Positions 1 through 7,282 of a stretch of DNA of 17,608 nt are shown here, piece by piece. The number at the start of each line of letters is the position of its first letter. Within the stretch, counting starts at the first letter, position 1. Both the position numbers and the translations under genes were made by a program. Under the pieces are notes generated by a model, which had not been told where the DNA came from, ran no database searches, and was given only the letters and a program-made list of their open reading frames with translations. Source of the stretch: Balneolaceae bacterium (GTDB lineage Bacteria > Bacteroidota > Rhodothermia > Balneolales > Balneolaceae); contig SLAU01000100.1 of assembly GCA_007126675.1 (NCBI GenBank), forward strand, positions 1 through 17,608. The letters run 5' to 3'.

Positions 1-1364
1 CAAAAGATGTTGGCAAGATTAAAGGCCACTGGGAAAGAATTAAATCCGTGCCTGCTGATAAAGCTGAAAAGCTTGAAAAGGAGTTCGAGAAACTACTTTC
101 AATTTTTGACGAGCACAAAGTAGACAGGCTGGTAAAGCAAAAGCAGCAGGAAGAAGATAATCTCACAGGGAAACTTGTGATCCTCGAAAAAATGGAGGAA
201 TTCCTGCAAGAGCTCAATCCAAAGTCGAAGTGGAAAAAGATGGAGGATGAATTTGAAGCTCTGTCAAAGCAGTTCAGGAAGATTGGAAAAGTACCTCTTG
301 AAAAAAATCAGGAAGTATGGGATAAGTATCATGAATTGCAGGATCAGTTCCACTCACTCAGGTTTAAGCATGATAGTTCCTACAAAAAGAAAATTGAAAC
401 ATTCCTTTCAAAAAAGAAAAAGCTGATTGATGAAGCAGAAGCTTTAATTGATGAAGAAGATATTGCTGAGGCATCAAGAAAAGTAAATAAACTGCACAGG
501 CGCTGGAAAAAGATCGGTAACCTTCCGCAGAAAGATGAAAATGAATTGTGGGACCGCTTTAAAGCAGCAACCGATGCTTTTAATGAAAAGAAATCAGAGA
601 ACATTGATCTGTTGAGAGAGCAGGAACAGGAGAATTTGAACGAAAAAATGCAGCTGGTTAAAAAAGCTGAAGAGTTAAAAGACTCTGAAGACTGGGAGAA
701 AACACATAAAACACTGCAAAACTTTATGGACCAATGGAAAAAAATTGGTCCGGTTCCGAAACGTAAATCAGGAAAAATCTGGAAAAAGTTCAAAGGCGCA
801 ATGGATCATTTTTACGACCGGCGCCGCGATCATTTCAAAGAGGTAAAAGAGGAGCGTAAAGATAACCTTAAAGAGAAAGAAGAGATTCTTGAGAAATTAA
901 ATCAGCTTAAAGATCATGATGATCCTATCAAAGCTGTTGAAAAGGCAAAGCCACTGCAGGAGGAGTTTAAAAAAGCCGGTTATGTTCCAATTAAGCATAA
1001 AAACAGGCTTTGGAAAGAATACCGTGAAGTTTGTGATGTAATTTACGATCGCTTCCGCGCAGCAAAGGCTGCTGTTGATGTAGTTGGGCGCGAGAATGTT
1101 GAAAACTTCTCTGTTGATGATATTGCCGATATAAGAAAATTACAGCAGGAAGCAACAAAGCTTCGAAAAGAGATTTCGAAAATGAGCAGCGAACTCATCC
1201 AAAAGAAGGAGTCTTTAAGTTATTTTAAGCCTACAGGTGGAGGAAGCTCACTGCTTGATGAGGTAAAAGAAAATATTGTGAAGACCGAAAAGTCTATTAA
1301 TCAAAAAGAAAAAAAACTTGTTGATCTCGAAACAAAAATAGACAAGATCAAGAAGGATATCTAA
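1..1364 (+). CDS. DUF349 repeat protein, 5' end outside the window
   Basis: The reading frame is open to the left edge (first full codon at 3), so the GTG at 48 is probably not the start. Codons 3-47 already carry a DUF349 signature (HWERIKSVP), so the start lies upstream. The protein is extremely rich in Lys and Glu and mostly helical. DUF349 signatures of the form W/F-x-x-I/A-x-x-V/L-P recur, with the leading aromatic codon at 30, 273, 504, 735 and 966; the last three intervals are exactly 231 bases (77 residues). The C-terminal ~90 residues form a likely antiparallel coiled coil with a Gly-rich turn (PTGGGSS near 1240), as in other Bacteroidota DUF349 proteins. No signal peptide can be judged because the N terminus is missing; it is probably cytoplasmic. 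The family function is unknown. The next gene starts 48 bases downstream with no terminator between, so co-transcription is plausible. Confidence 0.9.
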   Translation, partial: KDVGKIKGHWERIKSVPADKAEKLEKEFEKLLSIFDEHKVDRLVKQKQQEEDNLTGKLVILEKMEEFLQELNPKSKWKKMEDEFEALSKQFRKIGKVPLEKNQEVWDKYHELQDQFHSLRFKHDSSYKKKIETFLSKKKKLIDEAEALIDEEDIAEASRKVNKLHRRWKKIGNLPQKDENELWDRFKAATDAFNEKKSENIDLLREQEQENLNEKMQLVKKAEELKDSEDWEKTHKTLQNFMDQWKKIGPVPKRKSGKIWKKFKGAMDHFYDRRRDHFKEVKEERKDNLKEKEEILEKLNQLKDHDDPIKAVEKAKPLQEEFKKAGYVPIKHKNRLWKEYREVCDVIYDRFRAAKAAVDVVGRENVENFSVDDIADIRKLQQEATKLRKEISKMSSELIQKKESLSYFKPTGGGSSLLDEVKENIVKTEKSINQKEKKLVDLETKIDKIKKDI

Positions 1365-1412
1365 GCTGTAATTGGGATCTGCAGTTTTATAGAATCAAGT
1401 AAATAGCTCTGT

Positions 1413-2645
1413 TTGACATATAAAATCGAAAATATAGTATTGGTTCTGGGCGAAAAGTCTACCGTAAATTCAGTCCGGAAATCAGGAGGCAACCTGATAA
1501 ATAACCTGGTTGAACTGCATCACGAAGATCAGCTAGCCAGCCATGTGCTAAGTGATAATCCATCACTTATTGTGATAGAAGAGAGTTTCATAAACGGAAT
1601 TGCAGATAAACTGGATACAATATTTTCAAAAGCTCCCGGTCTGCGTTTTATGCCGATCGCAATTATTAGTGATGATCTTAAAAATCTTACGAACAGCTTC
1701 TCTTCAATAATCTGTAATGTAAAATTTATTGAGACAGATAATGGCGGTAAAGATCTGGAGAGTTATATAAGGCAATCGCTTCAGAAATCTGTACGCGTAA
1801 AATTTTGGGGAGTCAGAGGGTCTACACCGTGTGCTAACAGTGAAAATATTGGTTATGGGGGTAATACCAGCTGTGTTGAAATTGAAATTCCCGGAAAAGA
1901 GGAGCTGCTGATTCTCGATAGCGGTACCGGTATAAGAAACCTTGGTAATCATATTACCCAATACCAAAACAAAAAGATTACAGGTCAAATATTTATCACG
2001 CATCCGCATTGGGATCATATACAGGGTTTTCCGTTTTTTAAACCGTTTTATGACAGAGAAAACGAATTTTCTGTACGAATGCCGATGCAGTTCCGCGGCG
2101 GTACAGAAGAAATATTATCAGGTCATCTCACTAAAACATTCTTTCCGGTTACACTTGATATGCTGGATGCAAAAATTAACTATATAACACAGGAAGAAAC
2201 TGCTGAGGAGTTTTCGGGGTACTCTGTTGATTATATGGTTGCCAATCATCCGACAAAAACAGCGATATACCGTTTTAAAATTGATGATTACACCATTGTT
2301 TACGCTCCGGATAATGAGCTGCCCTTAAGTTCATCCCCCTTACGTTTTCTTGATAAATTTAAAGAGTTTATCAGGGACTGTGATATACTTATTCATGATG
2401 GTCAGTTTGATATGAATAAATACCAGGAGAGGATAGGGTGGGGTCATACTGCGTGGGAACGTGCCGTTGAAGTTGCCAAAGAATGCGGAGTTAAAAGGCT
2501 ATATATCACACATCATGATCCGGACTCGAAAGACAGGGATCTTGATGAAATCAGTAAAGATCTTGAAAGGCTAAATGGTAATTCGTTTACCGAAGTTATG
2601 CTGGCAAAAGAGGGAGTAGATATAAAGCTACCCGTAAGTGCTTAA
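1413..2645 (+). CDS. MBL-fold metallohydrolase with N-terminal receiver-like domain
   Basis: This 410-residue protein has two parts. Residues ~5-125 look like a Rossmann/receiver-type domain (alternating hydrophobic strands such as IVLVL and LIVIEES). The position where a receiver would carry its phosphorylated Asp appears to be Glu56. Residues ~128-400 are a metallo-beta-lactamase domain: FWGVRGSTP opening, GYGGNTSC, DSGTGI, then the metal-binding HPHWDH (H197, H199, D201, H202), and later His/Asp candidates in IHDGQFD and ITHHDPD. This matches the MBL subfamily often compared with cyclic-nucleotide phosphodiesterases; the substrate is unknown. The start is TTG at 1413: an in-frame stop lies at 1404 and no ATG gives the complete first strand. 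There is no signal peptide, so it is likely cytoplasmic. A regulatory role for the N-terminal domain is inference. Confidence 0.88.
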   Translation: MTYKIENIVLVLGEKSTVNSVRKSGGNLINNLVELHHEDQLASHVLSDNPSLIVIEESFINGIADKLDTIFSKAPGLRFMPIAIISDDLKNLTNSFSSIICNVKFIETDNGGKDLESYIRQSLQKSVRVKFWGVRGSTPCANSENIGYGGNTSCVEIEIPGKEELLILDSGTGIRNLGNHITQYQNKKITGQIFITHPHWDHIQGFPFFKPFYDRENEFSVRMPMQFRGGTEEILSGHLTKTFFPVTLDMLDAKINYITQEETAEEFSGYSVDYMVANHPTKTAIYRFKIDDYTIVYAPDNELPLSSSPLRFLDKFKEFIRDCDILIHDGQFDMNKYQERIGWGHTAWERAVEVAKECGVKRLYITHHDPDSKDRDLDEISKDLERLNGNSFTEVMLAKEGVDIKLPVSA

Positions 2646-2661
2646 ACAGTGTTTAGAAGGC

Positions 2662-2716
2662 AAAAAAATACCGGCAAAATCTGGATTAAATCAATTTTAC
2701 CGGTATTAAATTTTTT
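2662..2716. terminator. Bidirectional intrinsic terminator between convergent genes
   Basis: Arms at 2667-2680 and 2694-2707 (core AATACCGG / CCGGTATT) pair over 14 positions with one C-A mismatch and a 13-base loop. An A-run (2662-2668) lies on the left and a T-run (2711-2716) on the right, so the hairpin can act on both strands. It sits 16 bases after the MBL gene stop and 10 bases from the stop of the minus-strand gene. Confidence 0.85.
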
Positions 2717-2725
2717 GATATCAGG

Positions 2726-3190
2726 TTAGATAAAAAGCCGGATACCAAGCCCGCCATTTACCTCAAAACTTGTTGCGGGAACAAGATCGAGCAGCGGGGC
2801 CACTTCAAAAAATACACTCAGCCGGGTATCAGGGATTATATATTGCATACCGACCGGAATTCTTGCTCCTACTCTGGGGTCATCTCGCAATAATAATCTG
2901 CCGCCCAGGCCATAATAAAGAGCCAAATCTCCATTATTAATATCCAGCCAGCTATGTCTTAAATAATCGGCATGGATGTGAAGTGCACCATTACCGCCAA
3001 ATGACCAGGCAAACCCGGCATCAAAAGCTGTATTATTGGATTGCCATAATTTTAAGCTCAGGCCGGTAGGTTCACCAAGAATAATACCAAGCTCAGTACT
3101 GCTGTGCCGATTCTGTGCTTCAGCAACTGAAGCTGCAATAAAAAATGAAAGGGTAAGCAGTACTGTTAAAACAGATAGTTTAGATTTCAT
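2726..3190 (-). CDS. Small outer-membrane beta-barrel-like protein
   Basis: This 154-residue protein is predicted to be exported. Residues 1-25 form a signal peptide (KSK, a hydrophobic core, then AEA before Gln26). The mature ~129 residues show alternating strands with Gly and aromatic residues (LGIILGEPTGLSLKLW, LALYYGLGGRLLL) and end in GGLGIRLFI, consistent with a small barrel and a C-terminal aromatic insertion signal. I do not recognise a named family. It resembles the many short porin-like or DUF-type outer-membrane proteins of Bacteroidota; a periplasmic beta-rich protein is the alternative. It stands alone on the minus strand, convergent with the MBL gene, and ends at the shared terminator. 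The start ATG (complement of 3188-3190) is the first codon of a well-formed signal peptide. Confidence 0.8.
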   Translation of the reverse strand: MKSKLSVLTVLLTLSFFIAASVAEAQNRHSSTELGIILGEPTGLSLKLWQSNNTAFDAGFAWSFGGNGALHIHADYLRHSWLDINNGDLALYYGLGGRLLLRDDPRVGARIPVGMQYIIPDTRLSVFFEVAPLLDLVPATSFEVNGGLGIRLFI

Positions 3191-3333
3191 ACTTGAACAT
3201 TTTATTTAAATGTGAATGTTAATTGATTAATGAGATTTTCCGGTTACTTATATTCAGAAGCAGCATATATGTTTCAAAATGATGTATTTAGCCCGAGTTC
3301 GACATAAAATCATTGGAATAAAAGTGACTTTGA

Positions 3334-3415
3334 TCCCAAAAGGGTGTCATCCCCGGATCGGGGTTCGGCATGACGAAATTTATTATGTTATCAAATACCA
3401 ATCGTCCTTTTGGGA
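3334..3415. repeat. Nested inverted repeat (REP/MITE-like) in divergent intergenic region
   Basis: The 347-base gap between divergent genes (3191-3537) contains this element and otherwise nothing I can identify. The outer arms are a perfect 10-base inverted repeat: TCCCAAAAGG at 3334-3343 and CCTTTTGGGA at 3406-3415. Inside lie GTCAT at 3346-3350 and ATGAC at 3370-3374, and a compact hairpin CCCCG-GAT-CGGGG at 3351-3363. A GTCATCCC...ATGAC palindrome is a common form of bacterial intergenic repeat. Only one copy is in the window, so mobility cannot be shown. Because both flanking genes read away from it, the element lies where their promoters should be and could affect either. Confidence 0.6.
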
Positions 3416-3537
3416 CAATCTTAAGACTGTTTTCCCAAATTCTTATATCGAACTGACGTCATTTAGCATAAGAGAATTACATTTATCTAAATGAACAATC
3501 AGTCCGGATAATTCACTCAAATATCATTAAATAACAA

Positions 3538-4146
3538 ATGACCAGGAAAAACATATTAATAGTTTTCGTAAAAAATAGGGTGAAAGGTAAGGTAAAAACC
3601 AGGCTGGCAGCAGATATTGGAAATGAAAAAGCCCTGAAAGTTTACGAGCACCTATTGAGACATACTTTTAACACTGTAAAAGATCTGAAAATGACTAAGC
3701 AAGTATGGTACTCTGACTATATCGAAAATGACGATATTTGGGAAAATTCAGAATTTGATAAACTGCTACAAAGAGGTAAAAACCTGGGCGATAGAATGAA
3801 GTATGCATTTGAGAAAGCTTTTACAACCGGGGCGCAGAAAGTCATCATTATCGGCAGTGATTGTTATGAACTGAAAGAAAATCATATTAATCGCGGATTA
3901 AAATTATTAGATGAAAATGATGCGGTAATCGGGCCATCAAAAGACGGGGGGTATTATTTGCTTGGTTTAAAGGCTTTTACACCGGAACTTTTTAGCGGTA
4001 TTGAGTGGAGTACAAACCGGGTAGCAGACCAGACCCGTGAGGTTTTAAAAAGTCATAAACTCGAGTGGGAGGAGCTTCAAGAGCTGAACGACATCGACAC
4101 AATAGAAGATCTTAAATCGAGTAAAATTCAAACATTTCATCAATGA
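3538..4146 (+). CDS. TIGR04282/DUF2064-family glycosyltransferase-like protein
   Basis: A 202-residue protein with a GT-A/nucleotidyltransferase-like fold (CofC/MobA-like). Family marks are the N-terminal basic loop KNRVKGKVKTRLA (residues ~12-24), the acidic strand IIIGSDCYEL (~100-109), and GPSKDGGYYLLG (~132-143). The family is named for its association with arsenosugar biosynthesis loci and pairs with TIGR04283, exactly as here: the stop overlaps the next start by four bases (ATGA at 4143-4146), so translation is coupled. No signal peptide; cytoplasmic. Neither ArsM (methyltransferase) nor ArsS (radical SAM) is in the window, so an arsenic role is not supported locally; a general sugar or nucleotide transfer role is equally possible. 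The ATG at 3538 gives a full-length N terminus. Confidence 0.88.
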   Translation: MTRKNILIVFVKNRVKGKVKTRLAADIGNEKALKVYEHLLRHTFNTVKDLKMTKQVWYSDYIENDDIWENSEFDKLLQRGKNLGDRMKYAFEKAFTTGAQKVIIIGSDCYELKENHINRGLKLLDENDAVIGPSKDGGYYLLGLKAFTPELFSGIEWSTNRVADQTREVLKSHKLEWEELQELNDIDTIEDLKSSKIQTFHQ

Positions 4147-4832
4147 TTAGTGTGATCATTCCGGTTCTGAATGAAGAGAAAAATATCGGGCGCCTTATAA
4201 ATTTATTGAAGCAGAAAAATTCAGGGTATGTCTCGGAAATTATAGTGGTTGATGGAGGCAGCTCAGATAATACAACGGATATTGCCAGGCGAGCCGGAGC
4301 AAAAGTTGTAATGAGTGAAGTGGCACGGCGAAGCACGCAAATGAACACAGGTGCTTCAGCGGCGAGGTGTGATATACTCTATTTTCTGCATGCCGATACT
4401 ATTCCGCCGAATCATTTTGACAGGCAAATCATAAATTCTATTTCAGAAAACACAAAGGCGGGGTGCTTCAGGCTCCGTTTTGATGACTCAAACAAATTGT
4501 TAAAACTTTATGCGTGGTTTACCCGGTTCAGGGGAACCATGATCCGGTTTGGCGATCAGAGCCTTTTTATTTCCAAACAACTTTTCCTCAAGCTTGGTGG
4601 TTTTCGGGAAGATCTCTTTCTGATGGAGGATCAGGAAATAGTCTCCAGAATTAAGAGCAAAACGGGATATAAAATTCTTGATGATTATGTGATAACCTCG
4701 GCCCGTAAGTACAGGCAAAACGGGGTGATTCGATTGCAGTTCATTTTTTCGGTTATCGTTGTCTTCTATTATCTCGGGATGAAACAGGAAACGCTGCTGC
4801 ATCTGTACAAAACACTGATAGCCAATAGGTGA
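4143..4832 (+). CDS. TIGR04283-family GT2 glycosyltransferase
   Basis: A 229-residue family 2 glycosyltransferase. It starts with the typical IPVLNEE strand (residues ~6-12), followed by VVDGGSSDNT, an RRSTQMNTGA segment (~60-69) diagnostic of the TIGR04283 subgroup, and FLHADT (~79-84), where the acidic metal/nucleotide-binding motif lies. GFREDLFLMEDQE (~153-165) supplies the acceptor-site acidic residues. The C terminus has one hydrophobic stretch (FIFSVIVVFYYLGM) that may contact the membrane. It is translationally coupled to the preceding gene by a four-base overlap. The pair is conserved in many bacteria; acceptor and donor sugars are not known from the sequence. Confidence 0.9.
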   Translation: MISVIIPVLNEEKNIGRLINLLKQKNSGYVSEIIVVDGGSSDNTTDIARRAGAKVVMSEVARRSTQMNTGASAARCDILYFLHADTIPPNHFDRQIINSISENTKAGCFRLRFDDSNKLLKLYAWFTRFRGTMIRFGDQSLFISKQLFLKLGGFREDLFLMEDQEIVSRIKSKTGYKILDDYVITSARKYRQNGVIRLQFIFSVIVVFYYLGMKQETLLHLYKTLIANR

Positions 4833-4847
4833 TCATTTTCAAAAACT

Positions 4848-4883
4848 AACCCTTAAAAATGGAAAAGCGCTTTTTTGAAGGTT
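4848..4883 (+). terminator. Possible weak terminator hairpin after glycosyltransferase pair
   Basis: Arms at 4848-4859 and 4872-4883 pair over 12 positions with one C-A mismatch and one G-T wobble; the stem is AT-rich. It lies 15 bases after the stop. No separate T-run follows, so efficiency is doubtful. The loop side also includes a perfect 12-base palindrome AAAAGCGCTTTT (4863-4874), which could instead be a protein-binding site. Confidence 0.35.
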
Positions 4884-5039
4884 TTCGCACAAAATTAACA
4901 GAAGTTAATTCTGTGATTTTTTTCCGGATTAAAGTTTTAAACTTTTTAGATATCTCTAAGGCATTCATTATTAAAGATTTAAAAGAATGATCTAATCTCA
5001 ATGTGAACAGATTGTAAAATTGCCGGATATACTCGGAAG

Positions 5040-5067
5040 TTTGTGGAAAATTTTTGTACTATTATTG
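5040..5067 (+). promoter_or_regulatory. Candidate Bacteroidota-type promoter of the surface locus
   Basis: TTTG at 5040-5043 and TATTATTG at 5060-5067 resemble the -33 (TTG) and -7 (TAnnTTTG) elements of Bacteroidota housekeeping promoters, with one mismatch in the -7 box. The 16-base spacer is shorter than usual, which weakens the call. Transcription would start about 30 bases before the ATG at 5103. Confidence 0.25.
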
Positions 5068-5102
5068 TCCGCTTTAAAAGATAATTTCAGTTAGCAATCT
5101 AT

Positions 5103-7226
5103 ATGAAACAAATCCGATACGGATTGGCGGCCATAGTCGCTATTTTGCTCTTTTCCTTTAGCCACACAGATGTTAATGCGCAGTTTCTATTTGAACGAAC
5201 AGCTGTTGAGGTTAGTAATCTCGGAATTTCCTACACGAATGTAGGAACAGTTGGCAGACCGAATGTTCGAAATCAGCCGGTTGGTCTTCCCAGCATGGAG
5301 TTTCCTCGAGATTCAGGTACAGAACACCTTTTTGAAGCCGGTATCTGGCTGGGGGCTATCGTTGATGGTTCAATCAGGGTTTCTACTTCTGCTGTAACCA
5401 ATCCCTCAGGATATTCGACCGGTGCCGCAGGATTTGAGTTTACCAATGATGGCATTCCGTTTAATGAACTTTCAACCCTTTCCGATTCACCAGACTTTTC
5501 TCCTACAGCAATTAGTCATCAGGATCTGATCACTGAATTTACTGACAGGAACACTACTGTAGGAGGTCAGCCGATCAGCGGGCATGAAAACCCACTATTT
5601 GCTGATGTGCGTTTTGAAAGCTACAATTGGAATTTTGGCTTCACAGAGGGGTTATCAATCGTTAAGTACGAGATAACAAATAACAGCAGCTCAGAATGGA
5701 CAGATTTCTATTTCTCCATGTATTCTGACATGGTAACCCGAAATATAAACGCTCCCAATATTGAAACAGGAAGCCAGTTTTTTAACAAAGGAGGTACAGG
5801 GTGGCTTGATGAGGAAGGTCGTGGCGACGACGGTGAGAACCTCTATTCGTTATATGTGTTTGATCGGGGGTCATTTGACTCACCCAGGTTAAATACCCAC
5901 GCGGCTATTTCTATTTTAGGTAGTGAATATCGTGATGTTGAATTTCATCCGAGAAGGGCAGAAGAAGTTGAAGATGCAGGACTACCGGTTCCTACAGTAA
6001 GTCCTGACTGGTGGCTTTTCGGTGCAGGTACCGGTGAATTCTCCCGACCAAGCGACGATGTAGATCGTTATACGAGAATGAGCTCGCCATGGCCCTTAGA
6101 TCAAAACAGAGTACGGCTAAGAGAAGATGGAGAGGGCGGAGATGGTAATTTTATCCAGCTTACTACTATTGGACCTTTCCCATCCGTTGAGCCCGGAGAG
6201 ACCTTAACAGTGTATGTTTCATTTGTGGCAGCCTTGATGCCTGATCAGTTTCAGAGTTTAATTCCTGGAGAAATAGGTAATGCTGATGAAATAGATAATC
6301 CACAATCCAGAGAAAACCTTGTTACGAATATTGACTGGGCATTTCGGTTATTTGATGGACAGGTTGATGAAGAAACTGGTGAGCGAACACGATTTTTGGT
6401 ACCTGAACCACCGGATATTCCCAGAATGAGAGTTGAGCTGGATGCAGGTGTGGCCAGTGTTTACTGGGACCGCCGCGCCGAAGATTCAGTTGACCCGGTT
6501 ACCGGAGAAGAAGACTTTGCAGGGTACCGGCTATACCGCACTAAAGTAGGAGACGATTTGCGCGGTGCGTTAACTACAGGCGTACAAATGCTTAGAGAGT
6601 GGGATGTGCCGGGCGATGGCCGGGGCTTTAACACCGGTTTTGATGAAGTAAGACTTGAAGAGCCGGTAACCTTTCCGGGAGATGATACCGAATATCACTA
6701 TCGTTTCGATATTCCGGGAATGTTAAGTGGCTGGCAGTATCTGATTTCCGTTACCGCATTTGACCGCGGAGATGATCGTACACCGCCACTCGAAACAAGC
6801 GTTTCTGCAAATGCTGTACGCGTGTTTCCCGGAACAGCAGTTAATGAAAATTTTAGCAGTAATGCTGAAGAACACCGCGTTGGAGTTTATCCAAATCCCT
6901 ACCGTGTGAATGCTGCATGGGATGGAAGCAGCACCTTAAGCAGGAAGATTCATTTTTACAATCTTCCGCGAAGAGCCCAAATCAGGGTGTATACCCTGGC
7001 AGGGGAAATAGTTGCTCAGATGGATCACGATTCCGATACCTATCAGGGAGATATTCGATGGTTTCGTGAGCTTAGCGGAAGCAACAGGCTGATGTCAGGC
7101 GGAGAGCATGCCTGGGATCTGTTGAGTGAAGCAAATCAAAGCCTTTCTACAGGGCTTTACCTGTACACTGTGCAAGACAGGGATTCGGGTGAGGTGCAAA
7201 GGGGCAGATTTGCCATCATTAAATGA
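5103..7226 (+). CDS. Secreted T9SS-type protein with FnIII-like domain and YPNPYR tail
   Basis: A 707-residue predicted secreted or cell-surface protein. Residues 1-26 are a signal peptide (VNA before Gln27). Residues ~27-430 form a beta-rich region not assigned to a named domain; it has segments such as VKYEITNNSS followed by DFYFSMYSDM, and GPFPSVEPGE. Residues ~434-570 look like a fibronectin type III module (FAGYRLYRTKV, ISVTAFDRG). Residues ~590-707 are a C-terminal sorting-like domain: YPNPY at 596-600, FYNLP, IRVYTLAGE, AWDLL, GLYLYTV, ending RFAIIK. This YPNPYR/AWDLL form differs from the classical FNPFNP tail but is placed like a T9SS type A domain, so export by T9SS and surface attachment is likely. 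It is the first gene of the locus, 56 bases before a second T9SS cargo. No catalytic motif was seen; a structural or binding role is likely. Confidence 0.85.
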   Translation: MKQIRYGLAAIVAILLFSFSHTDVNAQFLFERTAVEVSNLGISYTNVGTVGRPNVRNQPVGLPSMEFPRDSGTEHLFEAGIWLGAIVDGSIRVSTSAVTNPSGYSTGAAGFEFTNDGIPFNELSTLSDSPDFSPTAISHQDLITEFTDRNTTVGGQPISGHENPLFADVRFESYNWNFGFTEGLSIVKYEITNNSSSEWTDFYFSMYSDMVTRNINAPNIETGSQFFNKGGTGWLDEEGRGDDGENLYSLYVFDRGSFDSPRLNTHAAISILGSEYRDVEFHPRRAEEVEDAGLPVPTVSPDWWLFGAGTGEFSRPSDDVDRYTRMSSPWPLDQNRVRLREDGEGGDGNFIQLTTIGPFPSVEPGETLTVYVSFVAALMPDQFQSLIPGEIGNADEIDNPQSRENLVTNIDWAFRLFDGQVDEETGERTRFLVPEPPDIPRMRVELDAGVASVYWDRRAEDSVDPVTGEEDFAGYRLYRTKVGDDLRGALTTGVQMLREWDVPGDGRGFNTGFDEVRLEEPVTFPGDDTEYHYRFDIPGMLSGWQYLISVTAFDRGDDRTPPLETSVSANAVRVFPGTAVNENFSSNAEEHRVGVYPNPYRVNAAWDGSSTLSRKIHFYNLPRRAQIRVYTLAGEIVAQMDHDSDTYQGDIRWFRELSGSNRLMSGGEHAWDLLSEANQSLSTGLYLYTVQDRDSGEVQRGRFAIIK

Positions 7227-7282
7227 CAAGAATTAAAACAGAGTAGTACAAAATTTTTAATCTTAAATAAAAACAAACTGAT

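Noticed and set aside
48..50. GTG at 48 as the start of the DUF349 gene
   Set aside because: The frame is open to the left edge and the upstream codons already encode a DUF349 signature, so the true start lies outside the window.
380..793. Minus-strand open frame of 137 codons opposite the DUF349 gene
   Set aside because: It is the antisense of a Lys/Glu-rich helical repeat, giving a Phe/Ser-rich product of the kind expected by complementarity.
3279..3494. Open frame of 71 codons in the divergent intergenic region
   Set aside because: It runs straight through the nested inverted-repeat element, its protein has no recognisable domain or signal, and no ribosome site precedes it. Probably a chance frame.
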